A stretch of 64,000 nucleotides of DNA from WRDF01 sp031552235 (GCA_031552235.1 JAVBMR010000007.1:28222-92221); one strand, 5' to 3'; counted from the first letter of the stretch, positions 53,658 to 61,984 are shown. Program-made: numbers and translations. The notes: a model not told the origin generated them from the sequence alone.

Positions 53658-53849
53658 ATGCCAAAATTAAAAACAAACTCGGCAGCCAAAAAACGTTTTA
53701 CGTTTACCGGCACGGGTAAGATCAAAAGGAAACATGCCTTCAAAAGGCACATCCTCACAAAGAAAGACACTAAGCAGAAAAGGAACCTGACCTACTCGGG
53801 CCTCGTTTCGCCTGCCGACGAGTCGAAAATCAAAATGATGCTCCGATAA
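53658..53849 (+). CDS. rpmI: 50S ribosomal protein L35
   Basis: A 63-aa basic protein that begins MPKLKTNSAAKKRFTFTGTG and contains KRKHAFKRHILTKK, the L35 signature. It precedes rplT as usual. infC, which normally comes just before it, is missing; a divergent regulator gene and a promoter are there instead. Confidence 0.97.
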   Translation: MPKLKTNSAAKKRFTFTGTGKIKRKHAFKRHILTKKDTKQKRNLTYSGLVSPADESKIKMMLR

Positions 53850-54079
53850 GCGTCGCGAGCACAAAAAATGTTAAACTAAGAGTGTTGTAGCCCCACCCAT
53901 CGAGCGAAGCCCCGTCGTCGCGCCCAGCGCGGATAGGGAAAAAGCGAAGCGAGATAACAGAGGTGGATGGATGAAAACTCGGAGTTTGCAAAACAAACAA
54001 AAACAGTTAAACTAAGAGTGTCGCAGCCCCAAAGAACGGGAGAGAAACCTGTCGCTGAGCATTCGTAAAACTTAAAATT
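53850..54079 (+). other. Structured 230-bp spacer between rpmI and rplT with a direct repeat
   Basis: A 26-bp direct repeat with two mismatches, beginning GTTAAACTAAGAGTGT and ending AGCCCCA, lies at 53870-53895 and 54007-54032. Between the copies is a hairpin GTTTG-CAAAA-CAAAC (53984-53998), similar in form to one at 60428-60448, and a G+C-rich segment. The spacer is much longer than the usual few tens of bases in this operon. A regulatory leader for L20 is possible. Confidence 0.5.
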
Positions 54080-54424
54080 ATGCCAAGGTCAGTAAATGCG
54101 GTAGCATCAAGAGCCAAAAGAAAAAAAGTTTTAAAACTTGCCAAAGGTAACTTTGGATCGAGGGGAAACGTTTGGACGGTTGCAAAAAACACCGTCGAAA
54201 AAGGTTTGACTTACGCCTACAGGGATCGTAAGAATAAAAAGAGGACTTTCCGCAGCCTGTGGATCCAGCGTATCAACGCTGCGTCGCGCGCTAACGGAAT
54301 GACCTATTCTCAGTTCATAGGCAAATGCAACGCGGCCGGTGTGAAGATGAACCGCAAGGTTCTCGCAGATCTCGCGATGAATAGCCCGAAGGCATTCGAG
54401 AAAATAGTTAATACGGTTAAATAG
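54080..54424 (+). CDS. rplT: 50S ribosomal protein L20
   Basis: A 114-aa basic helical protein that assembles early on 23S rRNA and, in several bacteria, represses its own operon. MPRSVNAVASRAKRKKVL, AKGNFGSRGN, AYRDRKNKKRTFRSLWI and NSPKAFEKIV are diagnostic. It follows rpmI across an unusually long spacer and ends at a strong terminator. Confidence 0.97.
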   Translation: MPRSVNAVASRAKRKKVLKLAKGNFGSRGNVWTVAKNTVEKGLTYAYRDRKNKKRTFRSLWIQRINAASRANGMTYSQFIGKCNAAGVKMNRKVLADLAMNSPKAFEKIVNTVK

Positions 54425-54440
54425 CGGGCCCCGGTGCCTG

Positions 54441-54478
54441 AAAAGGGCCGCACCTGTAAAGGTGCGGCCCTTGTTTTT
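54441..54478 (+). terminator. Terminator of rpmI-rplT
   Basis: A 13-bp stem (AAGGGCCGCACCT with its complement, loop GTAA) is followed by GTTTTTC. Confidence 0.92.
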
Positions 54479-54568
54479 CAAGACTTATCCCTTTTGGGTT
54501 TGATTTCTTACCCACGAAGGTTAAGCCTGTCTTACAAATACTTTCCGACGCCACAGCGGGCGGCGACG

Positions 54569-54913
54569 GACGGCCTTCAGAAGGTCGTGCGAGGCTGAAG
54601 AAATTTTTGGGTGCCTATCCGCAATGCCTGCTGTACAGTGAGTTGTGTGACTTTTACAGGCCGCGCGTGGAGCGCGGCCCCATGGCCTGTGTGTTGGGAG
54701 GCTTGCCGCAGGCAAGCCGTGCAACCTGCCGCCCCATATGGCAGGCTGGTCGCTCCTGCGACACGGATAGAGCGTTAATGTTATTTTGCACCGCAATGTT
54801 CCGATGCGATTTTTCGCTCTTGCCCTCTCCGAGTGTCGGTAGACACTTTGCCCGTGGCTCGTCCGCATCCACCGCCGACGGCAAACCGCAGTGGATATTT
54901 TGCGGATAAGTAT
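54569..54913. repeat. Intergenic repeat R1e, most complete copy
   Basis: This region starts with ACGGCCTTCAGAAGGTCGT. It continues to an inverted end TTGCGGATAGGCAC (read on the minus strand at 54614-54627). Three hairpins follow: GGCCGCG/CGCGGCC (54659-54679), GGCTTGCC/GGCAAGCC (54700-54718) and CCTGCC/GGCAGG (54725-54745). It ends with TTGCGGATAAGTAT at 54900-54913. The two 14-mers face outwards as an imperfect inverted pair about 300 bp apart. The hairpin core matches R1b. No gene is seen between rplT and 54998. Confidence 0.6.
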
Positions 54914-54997
54914 ATTTCTTTGAGGCTTTTGATGTTTTGGCCCTGTCCGGCCTTAAAATAAGATCGTTGATGCTTTCGGTGTGGCAGGATCAATCCA

Positions 54998-55885
54998 TTA
55001 GGCCTCAGGGACAGTCTCGTCGTTTCCATTGACACCTTGTGCCTCTTCCGTTTTTTGAGCCTCGGGGGTCGCGTTTTCTTCCGTTTCTATCTCGGGAGCG
55101 GCTGCTGTCGCCGAGATTTCGACAGCTTCGATGGTGGCAGGTTCCGTGTTCGGGACAAGTGTTCCGGCAATGTAATTATTTATACGGTTGAAATAATCGA
55201 CTATATCCTGATCGGTGAATGAGGCCGCGGGCCTGTCGGTTTCCGCTGCTTCGGCATGCTCGTCTGCCAGATCTGAGATATAGCGTGTCGAGAACGCTCT
55301 GGCGCGGCCGTTGCCGGTATCTATTATCAGGGGGAAGAATACCGTTTGGGCTGCGGCGTTTGCCGCGGCTGCGCTAATGGCTGCGCCGACAAGCCCGAAC
55401 ATCATTCCCGCGCTCTGCACACCGCTTTTTGCCTGCTGCGCTTTCACATGTTCGTTTATAATACTGGTGGGAATAACGAGCGAATCCTGCATTTGCTTAT
55501 TCAGCGGGACCTCGGCGAAGACCACTATGTACCTTCCCGAGGTATGGGCTTTCGCGAAACCGTTCATTCCTGTGAACAGCCTTTTGTTTATGTATAATGT
55601 ATCTTCGAAGGCGATCCCCCAGGATTCTTTTATTATGTTGCCGAACTTTTTGATGCCGTTTCCAAAGACTTCTTCGGTGGTGTAAGTGGCGCGTAACGGT
55701 GCTTTCTTGCTTTTGTTCGCCTGTCTTATAATGACGGCGTTTGAGTATGCCGCGTTTTTGTTGTTCGAGTCTTCCAACGTCAGGTAGAGATGGGATATGG
55801 CCTTTGTTGCGGTGTCTCCTTTTTCCTGGGCAATCGCATAGCTCACTGCGAGCAGTGATGCGATGGTTAATAAAATCTTCTTCAT
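54998..55885 (-). CDS. Exported hypothetical protein
   Basis: I do not recognise this 295-aa protein. A signal peptide covers about residues 1-20 (cleavage near AIAQ). The mature part has LYLTLEDSNNKNAAYSNAVI and RYIVVFAEVPLNKQ. A Gly/Ala-rich hydrophobic segment (GMMFGLVGAAISAAAANAAAQ, about 160-180) could be a membrane helix. An acidic Ala/Glu/Thr-rich tail follows from about 245. It lies 27 bp after the rRNA methylase-like gene and is probably co-transcribed with it. Confidence 0.7.
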   Translation of the reverse strand: MKKILLTIASLLAVSYAIAQEKGDTATKAISHLYLTLEDSNNKNAAYSNAVIIRQANKSKKAPLRATYTTEEVFGNGIKKFGNIIKESWGIAFEDTLYINKRLFTGMNGFAKAHTSGRYIVVFAEVPLNKQMQDSLVIPTSIINEHVKAQQAKSGVQSAGMMFGLVGAAISAAAANAAAQTVFFPLIIDTGNGRARAFSTRYISDLADEHAEAAETDRPAASFTDQDIVDYFNRINNYIAGTLVPNTEPATIEAVEISATAAAPEIETEENATPEAQKTEEAQGVNGNDETVPEA

Positions 55886-55912
55886 GGGTTTTGTAGTGTT
55901 CGGGGTTGGTAG

Positions 55913-56620
55913 TTAGAGTATGATGAATATCGCCGGGCGCTTGTTGATATCCGGTTTCGGCCGTGACCTCCAGTCTTTTACGGTTGCCGTGACGATGAAC
56001 TCTTCTGGGCCTGTGATGTCGCAGGCCACGCAAAGCCTCGTCGTGGGGGCGCAGGCCGAGAGGAAATCGTCGAACAGTTTCGAGTTGCGGTAGGGGGCTT
56101 CGATGAACATTTGGGATTGGTGTTCGGCCTGCGCCCGTTTCTCGAACCGGCCGATGGCTTTGGCGCGTTCGGGCGGTTTCACAGGCAGGTAGCCGTTGAA
56201 GGCGAACGACTGCCCGTTCAGCCCCGAGGCCATCAGCGCCATCAGGATGGACGACGGGCCAACCAGCGGGACGACCCTTATCCCGTGAGCATGGCAGAGC
56301 GCCGCGACGTCCGCCCCCGGGTCGGCCACGCCCGGGACTCCGGCCTCGGATATGACCCCGGCGTCGCGCCCTTCCAAAAGGGGCTTTATGAGCCGTTCGA
56401 TATCCTGCTGCTGAGTGTGTTCGTTGAGTTCGGCGAACTCCAGTTCCTCGATGGGCCGCCCGAGTTTGGCGCTGCTGAGGAACCGGCGGGCGCTACGCGT
56501 GTTCTCCACTATGAAATAATCGAGCGACGCCATGACGCCGCCGTTCGCCGCCGGAAGTACATCGAATGGCGCGGTTTCCGCAATGGGGCAGGGGATAAGG
56601 TATAGCGTGCCTTTGCTCAT
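55913..56620 (-). CDS. RsmI-like tetrapyrrole-methylase family SAM methyltransferase
   Basis: A 235-aa member of the family that includes RsmI, which 2'-O-methylates C1402 of 16S rRNA. GTLYLIPCPIAET and VISEAGVPGVADPGADV correspond to the RsmI motifs, and FIEAPYRNSKLFDDFL to the substrate region. The VENTRSARRFL segment replaces the canonical AEDTRHTRRLL. It is clearly shorter and more divergent than true RsmI and belongs to a Bacteroidota paralogue group, so the target is uncertain. I therefore give no symbol. Confidence 0.83.
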   Translation of the reverse strand: MSKGTLYLIPCPIAETAPFDVLPAANGGVMASLDYFIVENTRSARRFLSSAKLGRPIEELEFAELNEHTQQQDIERLIKPLLEGRDAGVISEAGVPGVADPGADVAALCHAHGIRVVPLVGPSSILMALMASGLNGQSFAFNGYLPVKPPERAKAIGRFEKRAQAEHQSQMFIEAPYRNSKLFDDFLSACAPTTRLCVACDITGPEEFIVTATVKDWRSRPKPDINKRPAIFIIL

Positions 56621-56710
56621 CGTTTTTGTTCAAGTTTGGTTGTGCTTTCCCCCTCGGTTTCTCGGGGCTGCGGTTTAGGTCGTGTGTTGGTCGGGCGTGT
56701 GTAAAGATGC

Positions 56711-57100
56711 TTATTCCGTAACCTCGATGGCGTTTTGCGGTTCCGGCGCTGCCGGTTCGTGGGACGAATTGAAGCTCCGGACGCTGAAGTACACCGCTGC
56801 CAACGCGAGGATCACCACTACGTTAAGGGCGATTTTGAACGGTTTGCGCTTCAGCAAACTGTCGACGAAAAGCGAGATGCCCGCAAGCCCGACTATCGGC
56901 CAGACCATGGATATATGGCCCGTTTTCAGTCCCGTAACTGTGAGCATGACGCCTGCGACGATCATTACAGCGCCCAATACGCGGTCGCGGATCGCCTCTT
57001 TTTTCGACTTTTGCGCGGTTGAGTGGGCTGGAGAGCCTGATGCGCCTGAAGGGGCCGAAGTGCCTGGAGTGCCTGAGGCGTTTGAAGTTTGTTCTGCCAT
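56711..57100 (-). CDS. Small membrane protein with Pro/Ser/Gly-rich N terminus
   Basis: A 129-aa protein that I do not recognise. Residues 1-30 are low-complexity Ala, Ser, Gly and Pro. A basic patch (KSKKEAIRDR) precedes a hydrophobic pair at about 41-80 (VLGAVMIVAGVMLTVTG and WPIVGLAGISLFVDSLL). After LKRKPFK a third helix follows (IALNVVVILALAAVYF), with an acidic, Pro-rich tail. It starts 5 bp after murF-alr ends and is probably in the same transcript. Function unknown. Confidence 0.65.
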   Translation of the reverse strand: MAEQTSNASGTPGTSAPSGASGSPAHSTAQKSKKEAIRDRVLGAVMIVAGVMLTVTGLKTGHISMVWPIVGLAGISLFVDSLLKRKPFKIALNVVVILALAAVYFSVRSFNSSHEPAAPEPQNAIEVTE

Positions 57101-57105
57101 AGCTG

Positions 57106-59484
57106 TTATTCTTTGGTGTAAATACGTTTTACGCGGCCGGATATACCCGTCATGATTTCGTAAGATATCGTGCCGAGTACGCGTGCCATGTCTTCGACAG
57201 TGTTGTGGGGCAGGGGGCTGAATATGAATACAGGGTCGCCCTCCTGCGCCTCAATGCCCGTGACGTCTATCATGCAGGTATCCATGCAGATGCGGCCGAC
57301 GATCGGGACGCGCTCGCCTTTGACAGACACCGACCACGCGCCTTCGCCCAGGTGGCGGTTGAGTCCGTCGGCGTAGCCTATCGGAATAGTGGCTACGCGG
57401 CTCATACGGCGCAAATGCCCGGCTCGGCCGTAGCCGACTGTCTGCGAGGCGTCCAGTTCCTTGATCTGTACTATGCGCGTGCGAAGCGTGCTTATGTGGC
57501 GCAGGCTGTGCGTGCCGGCCTTGCCGATGCCATACAGCCCGATGCCGAGCCGCGCCATGTCGAACTGCGCCTGCGGGAAGCGCTCAATGCCCGCCGAGTT
57601 AGCGATATGGCGCAGAGGCGCGTAGGGCAACGTTGCCATGATACGTTTCGACAGTTTCTCGAACAACGCGATCTGCGCGAGGGTGAAGCTGTCCTGCCCG
57701 GGGTCGTCCGAGGCGGCGAGGTGCGAAAATATCGAAGATACGCGGACAGTATTGGCCAGTTTGGCGAGTTTGCCGTTCAGCGTGTCGATGTCTTTTTCCT
57801 CGAACCCGAGGCGGTGCATGCCTGTGTCGAGTTTGATGTGGATGGGGTAGTCGCGCTCGCCGTAGCGCCTCACGGCATCGACGAAGCCGTCGAGCGACGC
57901 GAAACTGTATATTTCCGGTTCGAGCCTGTTGGCGACCATCAGCCCGAAGCTGTCCGAGTCGGCGTTGAGTACCACTATGGGCATGGTTATCCCGCTCTCG
58001 CGCAGTTGTATGCCCTCGTCGGCGAAGGCCACGGCGAGGTAGTCCACGCCCTGGTGCTGGAGCATGGCCGCCACTTCGTACGTGCCGTTGCCGTAGCCGC
58101 CGGCCTTGACCATCGCCATCAGTTTTGTGCCCTTGTCGAGCATGGCGCGGTGGGCGTTGAGGTTGTGTATCATGGCGTCGAGGTCGATTTCGAGCACGGT
58201 CGTGTGGCTCATGCGTTCGAGCGTGTGCGCGATGCGTTCGAACTGCGCCTGCCGGTTACCCTTGACAAGCACTGCCTTGCCCGAGATGTCGGTCGTGATG
58301 AAACTCTTGAGCCATGTCTCGGCCGAGGCATAGAATGAACACGGGACTGTGAACAGTTTCGAGTAGCGGTGCAGTTTCGGGCCGATGCCCACGAAACTTT
58401 CGATCCCGGCCCTGCCCACCATCTCGGCGACTTTGGCGTACAATTCTTCCTCGGCGTAGCCGCTCTGGAGGATGTCGGAAAGTATGAGCATCTGTGGCCG
58501 CCCGCCCGCAATGTTGTTCATGTAGTCGAGGGCGATGGCCAGCGAGTTTATATCAGAGTTGTATGAGTCGTTGACAATGAGTGAATTGAGCAGACCCTCT
58601 CTGAGTTCGAGGCGCATGGCCACGGGGTACAGTTCGGCGAGGCGCCCTACGGCATCGGCGTGGTCGAAGCCCAGCGTGTCGGAAATGGCGAGCGCCGACG
58701 CCGCGTTCTCCCGCGAAGCCATGTCGCCGAACGGGACCAGCGCGTCTATCTCCTGCGACGAATCGACAAACTGCCTGCCGGGGTATGTTTTTTCTATGAG
58801 GCCGGCCGCCACAGCGCACGAGCCGTTATAAATTATCGTTTTTGCCGAGGCGAAAAGTTTTATTTTTTCGGCGGTCTTTTCCTCGACCGAGGCGAAATTT
58901 TCCTGATGGGCGTCGCCGATATTGGTCATCACGCCTATGTCGGGACGTACGATTGCCGCCAGCCGCTCCATCTCGCCCGGCTCCGAGATCCCGGCCTCTA
59001 TCAGCGCCGCCTGCTCGTCGCCCTCCATCATGAGCAGCGACAGCGGGACGCCTATCTGCGAGTTGTAGCTCTTGGGGCTGCGGAAAACCTTAATTTTGGG
59101 CGGAAGCAGCTGCGCCGCCCACTCCTTGACTATCGTCTTCCCGTTGCTGCCGGTGATGCCGATGACCGTGCCTTTGAATTTCGAGCGGTAGTCCCCGGCA
59201 AGCCTTTGAAGTGCCGCGACCGAGCTTTCGACCATCACGAAACCGGCCTCGGGGTAGCCTGCTGTGGCTATGTCGCGTTCGATGACGAATGCCCTCACAC
59301 CCCTCGAATATAGTTCGTTAATGTAGGCATGCCCGTCATGGTTGATGCCGCCTATGGCGAAGAACAGCGATCCCCCGCCTGCAGAAAAACTCCTGCTGTC
59401 CGTAAATACCGCCCTCACGGTGCTGTCCCGCCCGTCGGGCCTGCCTTCGCATATGGATGCTATTTCGCTGAGTTTGTATTTCAT
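57106..59484 (-). CDS. murF-alr: Bifunctional MurF / alanine racemase fusion
   Basis: A 792-aa fusion typical of Bacteroidota. Residues 1-~430 are MurF, which adds D-Ala-D-Ala to the UDP-MurNAc tripeptide, with ATP loop ITGSNGKTIVKEW and NDSYNSDINSL. Residues ~435-792 are a PLP-dependent alanine racemase. The lysine is in MAMVKAGGYGNG, the catalytic Tyr probably in TVGYGRAGHLRRMS, and the Cys-Met region in GRICMDTCMIDVTG. Making D-Ala and using its dimer in one chain links the two steps. D-Ala-D-Ala ligase is not in the window. Confidence 0.95.
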   Translation of the reverse strand: MKYKLSEIASICEGRPDGRDSTVRAVFTDSRSFSAGGGSLFFAIGGINHDGHAYINELYSRGVRAFVIERDIATAGYPEAGFVMVESSVAALQRLAGDYRSKFKGTVIGITGSNGKTIVKEWAAQLLPPKIKVFRSPKSYNSQIGVPLSLLMMEGDEQAALIEAGISEPGEMERLAAIVRPDIGVMTNIGDAHQENFASVEEKTAEKIKLFASAKTIIYNGSCAVAAGLIEKTYPGRQFVDSSQEIDALVPFGDMASRENAASALAISDTLGFDHADAVGRLAELYPVAMRLELREGLLNSLIVNDSYNSDINSLAIALDYMNNIAGGRPQMLILSDILQSGYAEEELYAKVAEMVGRAGIESFVGIGPKLHRYSKLFTVPCSFYASAETWLKSFITTDISGKAVLVKGNRQAQFERIAHTLERMSHTTVLEIDLDAMIHNLNAHRAMLDKGTKLMAMVKAGGYGNGTYEVAAMLQHQGVDYLAVAFADEGIQLRESGITMPIVVLNADSDSFGLMVANRLEPEIYSFASLDGFVDAVRRYGERDYPIHIKLDTGMHRLGFEEKDIDTLNGKLAKLANTVRVSSIFSHLAASDDPGQDSFTLAQIALFEKLSKRIMATLPYAPLRHIANSAGIERFPQAQFDMARLGIGLYGIGKAGTHSLRHISTLRTRIVQIKELDASQTVGYGRAGHLRRMSRVATIPIGYADGLNRHLGEGAWSVSVKGERVPIVGRICMDTCMIDVTGIEAQEGDPVFIFSPLPHNTVEDMARVLGTISYEIMTGISGRVKRIYTKE

Positions 59485-59522
59485 GCCGTTCTAAAATATT
59501 AATGCAAGGTACGCTTTTTATT

Positions 59523-59606
59523 GTTACTTTTTGTCAATGATTCAAAAGTAACAAGAGAAAAACAATAGGTCCAAACTTGTATATAGTTACCTTAATTATA
59601 TCTTTG
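59523..59606. repeat. Repeat R3b and promoter in the murF-alr/satP divergent gap
   Basis: GTTACTTTT at 59523-59531 pairs with AAAAGTAAC at 59544-59552. The following stretch, up to AAACTTGTATATAGTTACC and TTA at 59594, matches 39628-39700. The copy merges into a promoter: TTG at 59577-59579, 19 bp, TATCTTTG at 59599-59606, which faces the transporter gene. Confidence 0.55.
59577..59606 (+). promoter_or_regulatory. Promoter of the acetate-family transporter gene
   Basis: TTG (59577-59579), a 19-bp spacer, then TATCTTTG (59599-59606). The gene begins 43 bp later. Confidence 0.7.
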
Positions 59607-59649
59607 CGGACAAATTGCAGAATTACAGCTAAAAACACGCAAAACACGC

Positions 59650-60246
59650 ATGGAAAAAACAAATGTAAAGGTAGTGGTGGCCGACCCTACGACGCTCGGA
59701 CTGTTCGGTCTGGCGATAGTCACACTGGTGGCTTCTTCGCAAAAATTGGGATGGACCGAAGGGCTTTCCCTCGTTTTGCCCTGGGCGCTGCTGCTGGGCG
59801 GATTGGCGCAGTTCGTCGCCTCGATGTTCGACTTCAAACACAACAACCTCTTCGGGGCCACGGCGTTCGCCGCCTACGGGCTGTTCTGGATGGGTATGGG
59901 CATGACGTGGCTGATCCGGATGGGGTGTTGGGGCGATGCACTGGCTTCGGCCGCCGATCCGCGCCAGTTGGCTTTCGTGTTCATAGGTTACTTTATCCTG
60001 ACCACGGCGCTCACCGTATCGACGCTCAAGATGTCCAAAGCCATGTTCGTACTGCTGGCACTGATCATGGTGCTGTTTCTGGGATTGGCGCTCGACGCTT
60101 TCGGATTCGGACACGTTTGGCACGCCGTGGCCGCATGGAGCGAACTGGCCATCTCGCTGCTGACGTTCTATGTTTTGTCTGCCAAATACCTCAACGAATT
60201 TTTCGGCAAGCAGATATTGTGTGTAGGCAAACCGTTCTTGAAATAA
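59650..60246 (+). CDS. satP: Acetate uptake transporter (GPR1/FUN34/SatP family)
   Basis: A 198-aa inner-membrane protein with six hydrophobic helices. The family motif usually written NPAPLGL is here DPTTLGLFGLAIVT at about residues 12-25. GATAFAAYGLFWMGMGMTWL and the conserved aromatic helices (FGFGHVWHAVAAW) support the family. Members carry acetate or succinate with protons, or form anion channels; this one's substrate is inferred. It is a single gene. Confidence 0.85.
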   Translation: MEKTNVKVVVADPTTLGLFGLAIVTLVASSQKLGWTEGLSLVLPWALLLGGLAQFVASMFDFKHNNLFGATAFAAYGLFWMGMGMTWLIRMGCWGDALASAADPRQLAFVFIGYFILTTALTVSTLKMSKAMFVLLALIMVLFLGLALDAFGFGHVWHAVAAWSELAISLLTFYVLSAKYLNEFFGKQILCVGKPFLK

Positions 60247-60519
60247 CGGAATTATCCCTTTTAGTCATATTCGGTTCTTCCGGCCTGCAGCCAGCGGGAG
60301 GATGAATGTCATTCGGCCCTCCGCGCCGGGTGGAAAGCTAACTGCACTTCGTTTGTTTTTCTCCTCGCGGCTCGGCAGATGCCACAAGTGGCATCTTCTC
60401 TCGCTCGCAGCGTCGATTGCGGGCCGACAGCTTTGCAAAACAAAGCTGATTTTCAGACAAATGAGATTTTAATGCCTCGTTTTTCTAAATGCACAACGGG
60501 TTTAAAAAAGTATATAGTA
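60247..60519. other. Gene-free region with several hairpins
   Basis: Hairpins include AGATGCCAC/GTGGCATCT (60376-60395) and CAGCTTTG-CAAAA-CAAAGCTG (60428-60448). The stretch at 60274-60296 resembles 32455-32476. The second hairpin shares its CAAAA loop with one in the rpmI-rplT spacer but has a longer, different stem. I see no coding frame here. Confidence 0.45.
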
Positions 60520-60544
60520 AAGGCGCCCCGGAAAGGGGCGCCTT
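60520..60544 (-). terminator. Terminator of ahcY
   Basis: A 10-bp stem (AAGGCGCCCC with its complement, loop GGAAA) lies about 25 bp past the ahcY stop; the tail on the minus strand is only moderately T-rich. Confidence 0.75.
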
Positions 60545-60568
60545 CTTGTATCCTGAACGCGTGAGGCG

Positions 60569-61984
60569 CTAATACTTGTAATGCTCCGGCTTGTAGGGGC
60601 CTTCTGGTTTCACGCCGATGTATTCGGCCTGGTCGGGCGTGAGTTTTGTCAGGCGCACGCCAAGCTGTTCGAGGTGCAGGCGGGCAACCTCTTCGTCGAG
60701 GCGCTTGGGCAGGCGGTAGACGTCAATCGCGAGGTCGCCGCGTTTTTCCCAAAGTTCGATCTGCGCGAGGGTCTGGTTGGTGAACGAGTTGCTCATCACG
60801 AACGAGGGGTGCCCCGTGGCGCATCCGAGGTTTACGAGTCGCCCTTCGGCGAGGATGAATATAGCGTGTCCGTCGGGGAACGTGTACTTGTCGACCTGCG
60901 GTTTGATAACGGTTTTCACGGCGTCCGAGGCGTCTAACTGGGCCATCTGTATCTCGTTGTCGAAGTGGCCTATGTTGCACACGATGGCCTGGTCCTTCAT
61001 CTTTTTCATGTGTTCGAGCGTGATGATGTCCTTGTTCCCCGTGCAGGTAACGTAGATATTTCCCTCGGCGAGGGCGTCCTCGACGGTCTTCACTTCGTAG
61101 CCTTCCATTGCGGCCTGAAGCGCGCAGATGGGGTCGATCTCGGTCACGATCACACGCGCGCCGTAGGATTTCATGCTCTGGGCGCAGCCCTTGCCTACGT
61201 CGCCGTAGCCGCAGACCACCACCACTTTACCCGCTATCATCACGTCCGTAGCGCGCTTGATGCCGTCGGCCAGCGATTCGCGGCAGCCGTACAGGTTGTC
61301 GAACTTGCTTTTGGTCACCGAATCGTTGACGTTGATGGCCGGCACAAGAAGTTCGCCGCGTTCCACCATCTGGTAGAGGCGGTGTACGCCGGTGGTCGTT
61401 TCTTCCGAAACGCCGCTCCACTCGGCGACTGTGCCATGCCATTTTTTAGGCTCTTCTTTGAGGATGGTTTTGAGCGTGTCGAGGATGATTTTTTCTTCGA
61501 GGCTTCCCGGCTTCACGTCGAGTACCGAAGCGTCGCTCTCGGCCGCGTAACCCTTGTGTATCAGGAGGGTGGCGTCGCCGCCGTCGTCAACGATGAGGTT
61601 CGGTCCTTTGCCGCCGGGGAACGAAAGCGCCATCGCCGTACACCACCAGTATTCCTCAAGGCTCTCGCCTTTCCACGCGAACACCGGCACGCCTGCTTCG
61701 GCGATAGCCGCCGCGGCATGGTCCTGCGTCGAGAATATGTTGCAGCTGCACCAGCGCACGTCGGCACCCAGCTCGACGAGCGTTTCGATCAGCACGGCGG
61801 TCTGGATCGTCATGTGGAGCGAACCCATCACGCGCGCGCCCTTGAGCGGCTTCGAAGTGGCGTATTTGCGCCTTACGGCCATAAGGCCCGGCATTTCCTT
61901 TTCGGCGATCTCTATCTCGCGGCGACCCCAGCCTGCCAACGACATGTCGGCCACCTTGTAGGGCATTTCCTGTTGTACGAACAT
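60569..61984 (-). CDS. ahcY: Adenosylhomocysteinase
   Basis: A 471-aa NAD-dependent enzyme that splits S-adenosylhomocysteine into adenosine and homocysteine, recycling the product of methyl transfer. GSLHMTIQTAVLIETL, CNIFSTQDHAAAA and VNDSVTKSKFDNLYG are substrate-side motifs. The NAD loop is VVCGYGDVGKGCA. The C terminus LTPDQAEYIGVKPEGPYKP is standard. Its ATG overlaps the stop of the riboflavin kinase gene by one base, so the two are translationally coupled. Confidence 0.97.
   Translation of the reverse strand: MFVQQEMPYKVADMSLAGWGRREIEIAEKEMPGLMAVRRKYATSKPLKGARVMGSLHMTIQTAVLIETLVELGADVRWCSCNIFSTQDHAAAAIAEAGVPVFAWKGESLEEYWWCTAMALSFPGGKGPNLIVDDGGDATLLIHKGYAAESDASVLDVKPGSLEEKIILDTLKTILKEEPKKWHGTVAEWSGVSEETTTGVHRLYQMVERGELLVPAINVNDSVTKSKFDNLYGCRESLADGIKRATDVMIAGKVVVVCGYGDVGKGCAQSMKSYGARVIVTEIDPICALQAAMEGYEVKTVEDALAEGNIYVTCTGNKDIITLEHMKKMKDQAIVCNIGHFDNEIQMAQLDASDAVKTVIKPQVDKYTFPDGHAIFILAEGRLVNLGCATGHPSFVMSNSFTNQTLAQIELWEKRGDLAIDVYRLPKRLDEEVARLHLEQLGVRLTKLTPDQAEYIGVKPEGPYKPEHYKY

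Noticed and set aside
53870..54032. Direct repeats between rpmI and rplT as a CRISPR array
   Set aside because: Only two copies, 137 bp apart, with no cas genes; spacing and number do not fit.
60247..60568. Riboswitch for S-adenosylhomocysteine near ahcY
   Set aside because: The hairpins lie downstream of ahcY, and the gene's leader is occupied by the riboflavin kinase gene; no aptamer pattern is seen.
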